NCBI GenBank assembly: GCA_036389695.1
Contig: DASVWG010000395.1
Coordinates: 1 to 10,615 of the forward strand
DNA length: 10,615 nucleotides
Origin: JALZHR01 sp036389695
Lineage (GTDB): Bacteria > Acidobacteriota > Blastocatellia > Pyrinomonadales > Pyrinomonadaceae
Direction of reading: 5' to 3'
Within the stretch, counting starts at the first letter, position 1, and the number at the start of each line of letters is the position of its first letter. This document shows positions 5,287 through 10,615 of this stretch, one piece after another. Both the position numbers and the translations under genes were made by a program. A model generated the notes under the pieces. The model was not told the origin of the DNA. It was given only the letters and a program-made list of their open reading frames with translations, and searched no databases.

Positions 5287-7566
5287 TTACCTTCCTGCTT
5301 TCATTTTCTGTGCCGCATCGCGATACAAATTCAGCAAAACTTTCTCCGGTGTAAAAGGCGCGTCAAAGACGGGCGAATTTTCCGCGTTAAACGCTTTGAC
5401 CGCGTTGCGAATCGCGAAATACGCGCCGATGCCGTACATCAAAGGCGGCTCGCCGACGGCTTTCGAATTGAAAATCGCCAGGTTTTCTCTAGCGGTTTCG
5501 AGCGGCAGAATCTCAATCTGTTTCGGCGCGGAATAAACGTCGGGAATTTTGTAAGTCGAAAGCGCGTTCGAGCGCAGTTTGCCGCTTTCGTCGAAAAAAA
5601 CTTCTTCCATCGTCATCCAGCCGATGCCCTGTACGATGCCGCCTTCGATTTGCCCGTAATCGACCGAGGTGTTCATCGAGCTGCCGAAATCGTGACAGGC
5701 TCTGACGAAATCAACCTCGTAAATTCCGCGCCGGCAATCGACCGTGACGCCGACAATCGCCGTGCCGTAGACGTGATAAGCGAACGGGTGACCTTTGGCG
5801 ATTGACCAGTCGAAATTGATTCCGGCGGTCGCGTAATGCGCGTGTTCGCTTAAGCTTACGCGCTGCAAGTGCGCTTCGTTGACGAGCACGAGCCAATCCA
5901 GATTCGTGCTTTCGCCTTTGCGAAAAACGAAACCGTTTTCGATGGTCACGTCATCGGCGCTCTGCGCTTCGACCAAATCTTTCGCCACGTCTTTCAGGCG
6001 CTTCAAAATCGTTTCGCAGGCAATCTGCGTCGCTTTGCCGTTCAAATCAGCCGCCGCCGAAGCCGCCGTCGGCGAAGTGTTGGCGATGCGTAAGGTGTTC
6101 GTCGTGTGAACGCGGACGCGATTAATCGGCATGGAAAAAACCGTCGAGGCGACCTGCGCGATTTTCGTGTTCACGCCCTGTCCCATCTCGACCGCGCCGG
6201 TCGAAACCGCGACCGAGCCGTCCGTGTAAACGTGGACGAGCGAGCGCGCCTGATTCATCGGCGTTTTCGTGAACGAGATGCCGAAGCAAATCGGCATCAT
6301 TGCAACGCCTTTTTTGACGAATTTATTTTGTTTATTAAATTCGTCCGTTTCTTTTTGCAATTTTGCAAAATCGTATTTCGCATCGCCCTGCGCCCAGCTC
6401 GTCACGGCTTCGCTTTCGGCTTTCTGCCCGTAAGGAAATTCGTCGCCGTTTCGGAGAAGGTTTTTTCGCTGAATTTCCGCCGCGGAAACGCCTAATTTTT
6501 CCGCCGCGTGCGCAATCGCCGATTCGATGACAAACATCCCTTGCGGTCCGCCGAAGCCGCGAAAAGCCGTGTTCGGCGGCAGATTCGTCCGGCAGCTGTA
6601 AGCGGTCGCCGTCACGTTCGGAACGAAATAAGCGTTCGTGCAGTGAAACAAAGTGCGCTCTAAAACGGGCGGCGACAAATCGGCTGACGCGCCCGCGTTT
6701 TGATAAAAAACGGCTTCATAAGCGACGATTTTCAAATCCTTGTCCAGACCGATTTTGTAATCCGCCGAATACGGATGCCTTTTTCCGGTCATCCGCATAT
6801 CTTCCATCCGGTGCAGCGCGTATTTGACCGGACGTTTTGTCAACTGCGTTCCGACCGCGCAAATTGCCGCCCAGGCGTTTGCCTGGTCTTCTTTGCCGCC
6901 GAAACCGCCGCCGAGCCGCGTCACATCGACCTCGACCAGATTCATCGGCAGCGCCGTCACGCGCGAAACGCAGCGCTGCACCGCCGTCGGTCCCTGCGTC
7001 GAGGAATAAACGCGCATTCCGCCCTGCTCGGTCGGAATCGTATACGCGCCCTGCGTTTCGATATAGAGATGCTCCTGCCCGTTCACGTCGGCGCGCCCCG
7101 AAAAAACGTGCGCGCAATTTTTAAACGCGCTCGCCGCATCGCCCAGTTTAAAATGTTTCGGCGGCACGATTAAATCGCCTTTCGCGCTCGCCGCGCGCGG
7201 GTCGGTGACGACTTCGTGCGGCTCGATTTCCGCCTTGATTTTTTTCGCGGCAATCCGCGCCTGTTCTTCCGTCTCCGCCAGCACAATCGCCACCGGCATT
7301 CCCTGAAAATGAACTTCCGTGTCCGCCAGCAAAGGCTCGTCCGGCAAAATCCCGCCGATTTGATTTTCGCCGATTAAATCTTCCGGGAGAATGATTTTTA
7401 CAACGCCTTCGCTCTTTTCGGCTGCTTCAATTTCAACTTTTTTCAAAACGCCGTGCGCGACGGGCGAATCGTAAACGCACGCGAACAAAGTCCCTTGAAT
7501 CAAAGGAATGTCGTCCAGATAAACCGATTCGCCCCGAACGTGCGATTTTGAATCTACATTTTTCAT
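5287..7566 (-). CDS. xdhB: Xanthine dehydrogenase, molybdopterin-binding subunit
   Basis: A 759-aa large subunit that carries the molybdenum active site and hydroxylates hypoxanthine and xanthine to urate in the cytosol. Length and motif order match bacterial XdhB (Rhodobacter capsulatus type). Residues matching the bovine enzyme's catalytic set are all present: E226 in GGGFGGKE (bovine E802), R304 in ERTLFH (R880), F338 in FRGFGGPQG (F914), F432-T433 in FGISFT (F1009-T1010) and E706 in AVGEPP (E1261). Aldehyde oxidases lack the E802/R880 pair, so purine specificity is well supported. Other landmarks are VYTDGSV, EMGQGVNTK and SPTAASAAADLNGKA. The start is ATG at 7566; a TTG directly before it is less likely. 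It lies 10 bp downstream of the 162-aa gene, in one operon with xdhA. No SD is visible. Confidence 0.97.
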   Translation of the reverse strand: MKNVDSKSHVRGESVYLDDIPLIQGTLFACVYDSPVAHGVLKKVEIEAAEKSEGVVKIILPEDLIGENQIGGILPDEPLLADTEVHFQGMPVAIVLAETEEQARIAAKKIKAEIEPHEVVTDPRAASAKGDLIVPPKHFKLGDAASAFKNCAHVFSGRADVNGQEHLYIETQGAYTIPTEQGGMRVYSSTQGPTAVQRCVSRVTALPMNLVEVDVTRLGGGFGGKEDQANAWAAICAVGTQLTKRPVKYALHRMEDMRMTGKRHPYSADYKIGLDKDLKIVAYEAVFYQNAGASADLSPPVLERTLFHCTNAYFVPNVTATAYSCRTNLPPNTAFRGFGGPQGMFVIESAIAHAAEKLGVSAAEIQRKNLLRNGDEFPYGQKAESEAVTSWAQGDAKYDFAKLQKETDEFNKQNKFVKKGVAMMPICFGISFTKTPMNQARSLVHVYTDGSVAVSTGAVEMGQGVNTKIAQVASTVFSMPINRVRVHTTNTLRIANTSPTAASAAADLNGKATQIACETILKRLKDVAKDLVEAQSADDVTIENGFVFRKGESTNLDWLVLVNEAHLQRVSLSEHAHYATAGINFDWSIAKGHPFAYHVYGTAIVGVTVDCRRGIYEVDFVRACHDFGSSMNTSVDYGQIEGGIVQGIGWMTMEEVFFDESGKLRSNALSTYKIPDVYSAPKQIEILPLETARENLAIFNSKAVGEPPLMYGIGAYFAIRNAVKAFNAENSPVFDAPFTPEKVLLNLYRDAAQKMKAGR

Positions 7567-7576
7567 CAACTTTTAA

Positions 7577-8065
7577 CTAAGAAATCGAACTGTTAAAATT
7601 TCCTTGCCACGAATAAATTCGCGCAAATTTCTTTTCTTCTATTTCAGCCGGCTTTATAAAACTTAATGATTTACTTTCTATTAGCCGCGATAGCCACGAC
7701 GAATGATTTTTTGCGATAAGAACTTTTTCACTTACGATTTCCTCAAGAAATTCGATTGCCGCTTCGACACAAAAATTATCATTATTCTGTCCGCACATCA
7801 TCTGTCTTTCGGCAATCATTCCCAGATTTCCGTCGTGGAAGCTTACTTCGATGCAATCGCCTCTTTCCAGAATCAAAAGAAAGTGCCGGTCGGTTGCAGG
7901 CGAAGGAATTTTCAAGCCCAGACTTTTCTGATTTACGTCGTATTCCGCATCGTCAAATTCAGCGTATTTTTCCCATTCGGGAAAACTGGCAAAAAGTTTC
8001 CGGTCTAAGATTTTTGAAAGTTCGGTTAAGGTTTTTTCTTCCATAACTTTCTCTCGAAACCGCAT
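7577..8065 (-). CDS. Hypothetical protein lodged between xdhA and xdhB
   Basis: A 162-aa soluble protein, not recognised. It begins with a helical segment (MEEKTLTELSKILDRKLFASFPEW), has a likely beta region (RHFLLILERGDCIEVSFHDG), an asparagine/cysteine patch (CGQNNDNFC), a helix (VEAAIEFLEEIVSEKVLIAK) and a C-terminal aromatic tail (FARIYSWQGNF). No signal or membrane segment is present. The ATG at 8065 directly abuts the xdhA stop (TAAATG), suggesting coupling. A second ATG at 8044 has a better upstream GAGAG and may be the true start, giving 155 aa. The gene is AT-richer than xdhA and xdhB, and it interrupts an otherwise standard xdhA-xdhB pair. It could be an accessory factor of this enzyme or an unrelated insertion. 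Confidence 0.7.
   Translation of the reverse strand: MRFREKVMEEKTLTELSKILDRKLFASFPEWEKYAEFDDAEYDVNQKSLGLKIPSPATDRHFLLILERGDCIEVSFHDGNLGMIAERQMMCGQNNDNFCVEAAIEFLEEIVSEKVLIAKNHSSWLSRLIESKSLSFIKPAEIEEKKFARIYSWQGNFNSSIS
8051..8055 (-). promoter_or_regulatory. Possible SD favouring the inner start of the 162-aa gene
   Basis: On the minus strand GAGAG is followed by AAAGTT and ATG at 8044. The outer ATG at 8065 has only a GGA seven bases upstream. The inner start is therefore a serious alternative. Confidence 0.35.
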
Positions 8066-9475
8066 TTATATATCCGGTTGATAATCAAATAACTCCGCGA
8101 AATGCGCCGTAAACAATTGTTTTAAAAGCAGCCGTTTATAATCCGCCGCGCCGCGCACGTCGGAAATCGGGCTGATTTCCATTTGCAGAATTTCGTTTGC
8201 TTCTGAAATTGTGGCTTCGGAAATTTGCTTGCCGCGCAAGTATTCGGAAGTCTTTTTCAGATATAAAGGAATAGGCGCAACGCCGCCTGCCGATATATGT
8301 GCTTCGACTATTTTAGTTAACCCGCCCGCTACCGCAGGCGGTTCTGACCGGAGCGAAATAGCCGTATTAACGGAAGCAATATCTAAAAACGTGCGCTTGC
8401 TGACTTTTTCGAAATTGAAATGTGAAAAGCCTTTTCGAAAACGGATTTTGGTGATAAACTCGTCGTCCGTTTTCGCCAGCGTTTTGTAGTCGAGATAAAG
8501 CTCGCGCAAGGGAATTTCGCGGTTGTTGTTGAAAACAATCGTCGCATCCAGACCCAGAAACCACGCGGTCATATCGCCAATCGGCGAGGCATTGACGAAA
8601 TTTCCGGCGAGCGTCGCCATATTGCGAATCGGCGTCGAGGAAACGAGCTTCAGATGTTTGTAAAGATTCGGAAAAATGTTCAGCATCACGGGCGAAACGA
8701 GCAAATCAGTGACCGTGACGGACGCGCCGATTTCGATAAAATCGCCGTTTTCCTCGATTCCGCGCAGAGCCGCGTTGTCGAAAAGATTTTCCGCCGGAGC
8801 GTAAACCATCTCGTCGTGGCGCTGGACGTATAAATCCGTGCCGCCGCCGACGAAGAAAGAGTTTTGAGTTTTGAGTTTTGAGTTTTGAGTTTTTTGATTT
8901 AATTCCAGCAGACGGGTTTTGATGCCGGAAAAATATTCGGGAACGATGCCTTTTTCAATCGCCGAATCGACGCGTGACACGCTGTTTTTCTCGTTTAAAA
9001 TTTTCGTCAGACGCTGTGCCGCGCGTTCGATTGATTTGTAGCCGGTGCAGCGGCAGATGTTGCCGTCGATTGACGAAACCGCCGATTCGCAGGTTTTCGG
9101 CGTTTCGTCGATGCAGAAGCCGGTCAGCGACATCACGAAGCCGACGGTGCAAAAGCCGCATTGCGTTCCGCTTTCATCGACCAGCGCCTGCTGCACGCCG
9201 GTCAATTCGCCGTCCGGTTTATTAATGCCTTCGACCGTAACGACGTGCTTTCCATTTGCGTTTGCCAGTGGCATCAGGCACGAAGTCATCGAGCGATATT
9301 TGACCGCATCGCCCGCGAGCTCGCCGACCAGCACCGTGCACGCGCCGCAATCACCTTCGCGACAGCCGATTTTCGTGCCTTTTAGATTTCGGTAATAACG
9401 CACAAAATCGAGCACGGTCGTGCCCGCCGGCAAATCGGTCTCGACAGTTTTGTGATTGAGAATAAATTTAATCAT
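8066..9475 (-). CDS. xdhA: Xanthine dehydrogenase, 2Fe-2S and FAD subunit
   Basis: A 469-aa small subunit that carries electrons from the molybdenum centre through two iron-sulfur clusters to FAD and, in the usual enzyme, NAD+. Cluster ligands are complete: C38, C43, C46 (CREGDCGAC) and C66 for the ferredoxin-like domain; C106, C109 (CGFC), C141 and C143 (CRC) for the helical domain. The FAD domain starts at FFVGGGTDL (207-215) and has TPIRNMATLAGNF (281-293) with SPIGD (297-301). Length is close to Rhodobacter XdhA (about 460 aa). Two in-frame insertions stand out: a heptamer array at residues about 194-206, in the linker before the FAD domain, and a palindrome giving EPPAVAGG (378-385) inside the FAD subunit. 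The ATG at 9475 has no SD and lies just 14 bases after a hairpin element. It directly precedes the 162-aa gene and xdhB. Confidence 0.97.
   Translation of the reverse strand: MIKFILNHKTVETDLPAGTTVLDFVRYYRNLKGTKIGCREGDCGACTVLVGELAGDAVKYRSMTSCLMPLANANGKHVVTVEGINKPDGELTGVQQALVDESGTQCGFCTVGFVMSLTGFCIDETPKTCESAVSSIDGNICRCTGYKSIERAAQRLTKILNEKNSVSRVDSAIEKGIVPEYFSGIKTRLLELNQKTQNSKLKTQNSFFVGGGTDLYVQRHDEMVYAPAENLFDNAALRGIEENGDFIEIGASVTVTDLLVSPVMLNIFPNLYKHLKLVSSTPIRNMATLAGNFVNASPIGDMTAWFLGLDATIVFNNNREIPLRELYLDYKTLAKTDDEFITKIRFRKGFSHFNFEKVSKRTFLDIASVNTAISLRSEPPAVAGGLTKIVEAHISAGGVAPIPLYLKKTSEYLRGKQISEATISEANEILQMEISPISDVRGAADYKRLLLKQLFTAHFAELFDYQPDI
8319..8343. repeat. REP-like palindrome inside xdhA (encodes PPAVAGG)
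   Basis: A GC-rich imperfect palindrome: AACCCGCCCGC and GCAGGCGGTT can pair around a TACC loop, with one bulge and one mismatch. It encodes EPPAVAGG in XdhA, and the opposite strand reads PPATAGG. From memory, PPAVAGG peptides recur in unrelated proteins of some Acidobacteriota and cyanobacteria, as expected for a mobile palindrome. Only one copy is in this window, so the repeat status is inferred. Confidence 0.5.
8859..8893. repeat. Five perfect GAGTTTT heptamers inside xdhA
   Basis: Five identical copies of GAGTTTT in tandem, followed by a degenerate TTGATTT. Because 3 x 7 nt is 7 codons, the protein shows a 7-residue echo (KTQNS at 195-199 and again at 202-206). The array sits directly before the FAD-domain start FFVGGGTDL. 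It is the most uniform array in the window, suggesting recent expansion. Confidence 0.88.
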
Positions 9476-9489
9476 TCAAAATTAAGAAG

Positions 9490-9586
9490 AAAAATTAACA
9501 GGGATGAAGGGGATTAAGAGGATAAATACAAAATCATTAATCTTTTCTTTTATCCCTGTTTATCCCTTTCATCCCTGTTAATTTTT
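9490..9586. repeat. ATCCCTG-type hairpin directly upstream of xdhA
   Basis: Positions 9490-9508 and 9568-9586 are perfect 19-bp inverted copies, and pairing continues imperfectly inward. Repeated GGGAT words are spaced 9 nt in one arm; ATCCCT words are spaced 10 and 9 nt in the other. In the minus-strand transcript the second arm ends in TTAATTTTT, terminator-like, only 14 bases before the xdhA ATG. It could end transcription from the transporter gene or act as a leader structure for xdhA. It shares its core word with the element at 5185-5276. Confidence 0.8.
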
Positions 9587-9598
9587 CCTATTATAAAG

Positions 9599-10057
9599 CT
9601 AAAAACGGCGAATCAAAATCACGCCGACGGTAATCAGCGTCACGCCCAGAAGTCTGGGAATATTAATTTCTTTGACCGGCACGCCGAGAAAACCGAAATG
9701 GTCGATGACCAGAGTGATAAGCATCTGCCCGGCGATAATTAAGCTAAATGTTAGCGCTACTTCCAGCCTGGCGACAACCGTCACCGTCGCCGCGACGAAA
9801 AACGCGCCGAGCAGTCCGCCCGTCCAGGCGATGAGCGGCGCGTTTTTCGCCGAAGCCAGATTCCAGAGCGGAACGCCCGTTGCCAGAGCATACAAAAACA
9901 AAGCGGTTGTGCCGACCACAAATGAAATAAAAGCCGATAAAATCGGACTTTGAACCGCGTCCGCCAGCTTGTTGTTAATCGCCGCCTGCGTCGGCATCAT
10001 CATTCCGGCAAGAATGGCGAGAATGATGAAAAAATAATTGTTGAAAAAAGAACTCAT
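9599..10057 (-). CDS. DMT-superfamily transporter of the YdcZ (DUF606) family
   Basis: A 152-aa integral membrane protein with five likely transmembrane helices at about residues 8-27, 38-60, 74-97, 99-118 and 133-149. The conserved GMMMPTQAAINNKLADAVQSP (split at about 18-38), the LSAFISFVVGT segment and the ending PRLLGVTLITVGVILIRR match the short YdcZ/DUF606 branch of the drug/metabolite transporter superfamily. These are half-size proteins that probably work as dimers, and their substrates are mostly unknown. It lies between guaD and xdhA on the same strand, so a role in moving a purine or a related metabolite is possible but rests on position alone. Hairpin-forming repeats flank it on both sides (112 bp upstream gap, 123 bp downstream gap), so it may form its own transcription unit. 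No SD precedes the ATG. Confidence 0.88.
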   Translation of the reverse strand: MSSFFNNYFFIILAILAGMMMPTQAAINNKLADAVQSPILSAFISFVVGTTALFLYALATGVPLWNLASAKNAPLIAWTGGLLGAFFVAATVTVVARLEVALTFSLIIAGQMLITLVIDHFGFLGVPVKEINIPRLLGVTLITVGVILIRRF

Positions 10058-10066
10058 TTAAAAAGT

Positions 10067-10162
10067 CGGTCTTCGGTCTTCGGTTTTCGGTCTTCGATTT
10101 TTCTTTGCTCAACCTTGAACAATATTCTCTTGCGAAGACCGAAGACCAAAGACCGAAGACCG
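10067..10162. repeat. CGGTCTT heptamer inverted element between guaD and the transporter gene
   Basis: The left arm 10067-10096 holds four CGGTCTT-type units; the right arm 10133-10162 holds four CGAAGAC-type units. The arms complement each other at 28 of 30 positions around a 36-nt loop. The element begins 7 bases after the guaD stop and ends about 10 bases before the transporter ATG, filling nearly the whole gap. A stem this long should hinder read-through from guaD. Confidence 0.9.
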
Positions 10163-10169
10163 TTTTCAT

Positions 10170-10615
10170 TTAATATTCCGTTTTATCCGCTTTGTTTTCC
10201 CAGTTTTGAAAGACGACGAGGGCTTCGCCGCGCAGGAAATTGGCGAGCTTCATTTGCCGGTGCTCGTGGTTTTTTTCGATTTCCTCGTAGATAAACTGGT
10301 CGTCAAAGCCGATGCGGGCGGCGTCTTCGCGCGTGCAGCCGAAAAAAACTCTTTCCGGTCGCGCCCAGTAAATCGCGCCCAGACACATCGGGCACGGCTC
10401 GCACGAAGTGTAAATCACGCAGCCGTCCAGCTGGAAAGAGCCGAGCCGCGCGCAGGCGTCGCGGATGGCGACGATTTCGGCGTGCGCCGTCGGGTCGTTG
10501 GTCGAAGTCACCCGGTTGCAGCCTTCGCCGACGATTTCGCCGCCGCGCACGACAATCGCGCCGAAAGGTCCGCCGGAGTTCGTGTCGATTCCGTTTTGCG
10601 CCAGAGCGATTGCCC
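10170..10615 (-). CDS. guaD: Guanine deaminase, GuaD/cytidine-deaminase fold (5' end outside the window)
   Basis: A zinc enzyme that hydrolyses guanine to xanthine and ammonia. The visible 147 residues (first full codon at 10613) match Bacillus subtilis GuaD closely by recall, with a constant offset of 9: N33 (N42), H44 and E46 of PTAHAE (H53, E55), C74 and C77 of CEPCPMC (C83, C86), D105 of GFDD (D114) and the final tyrosine Y147 (Y156). The last two, an acidic residue and a C-terminal tyrosine closing the active site of the swapped dimer, favour guanine deaminase over TadA-type tRNA deaminases. The offset predicts only about 9 missing residues, so the start should lie some 25 bases beyond the window edge. 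A GTG at 10550 is internal, since the conserved GGPFGAIV lies upstream of it. Its product is the substrate of the xdh enzyme downstream. Confidence 0.93.
   Translation of the reverse strand, partial: AIALAQNGIDTNSGGPFGAIVVRGGEIVGEGCNRVTSTNDPTAHAEIVAIRDACARLGSFQLDGCVIYTSCEPCPMCLGAIYWARPERVFFGCTREDAARIGFDDQFIYEEIEKNHEHRQMKLANFLRGEALVVFQNWENKADKTEY

Noticed and set aside
5224..5805. A 193-codon plus-strand open frame antisense to the end of xdhB
   Set aside because: It starts inside the intergenic hairpin and runs antisense to conserved XdhB motifs such as GEPP; no recognisable domain.
6700..7173. A 157-codon plus-strand open frame antisense to xdhB
   Set aside because: Antisense shadow of the conserved GGGFGGKE and ERTLFH region; no own motifs or SD.
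10170..10550. A complete 126-aa deaminase starting at GTG 10550
   Set aside because: The sequence upstream continues in frame with the conserved GGPFGAIV segment, so the gene runs past the window edge.
10170..10615. tRNA adenosine deaminase TadA as the identity of the deaminase
   Set aside because: The PTAHAE and PCPMC motifs are shared, but GFDD with a following aromatic helix and the terminal tyrosine match guanine deaminase.

Overview
The window reads as a purine-degradation locus on the minus strand, with a short unrelated plus-strand part at its left end. Base composition is moderate. Most genes have a GC-biased third codon position, SD motifs are often weak or absent, and short tandem-repeat elements lie between and inside genes. 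The protein style and a PPAVAGG-encoding palindrome suggest Acidobacteriota (perhaps Blastocatellia). That assignment is from memory of such genomes and is not proven by this sequence.

Left part (38-4131). A saccharopine-dehydrogenase-like NAD(P)-binding oxidoreductase (+) converges with a small exported protein (-). A Tat-exported PhoX/DUF839-type phosphatase (+) converges with a 90-aa Ala/Glu-rich protein (-). Both convergent junctions carry long hairpin-forming tandem-repeat elements that also supply the stop codons of the plus-strand genes. A 190-aa unknown protein follows.

Right part (4136-10615). All genes here are on the minus strand, so transcription runs guaD (5' end cut by the window) - YdcZ-type DMT transporter - xdhA - 162-aa unknown - xdhB - xdhC - 190-aa unknown. 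GuaD deaminates guanine to xanthine. XdhA (2Fe-2S and FAD) and XdhB (molybdopterin) oxidise xanthine to urate. XdhC matures and inserts the molybdenum cofactor. All active-site residues that separate xanthine dehydrogenase from aldehyde oxidases are present. The transporter may move a purine, but only its position suggests this. No urate-degrading gene is in view.

The most unusual feature is a set of heptanucleotide arrays. At least seven separate tracts have a strict or near-strict 7-nt period, each with its own heptamer word. Three intergenic loci have opposed arms forming long stems. Four tracts lie in frame inside xdhA and xdhC, apparently in linkers between domains. A second class, built on ATCCCTG words with an 8-10 nt period, forms hairpins upstream of xdhC and upstream of xdhA. 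No stretch over 300 bases lacks a gene, and no tRNA, rRNA, CRISPR or insertion sequence was seen.
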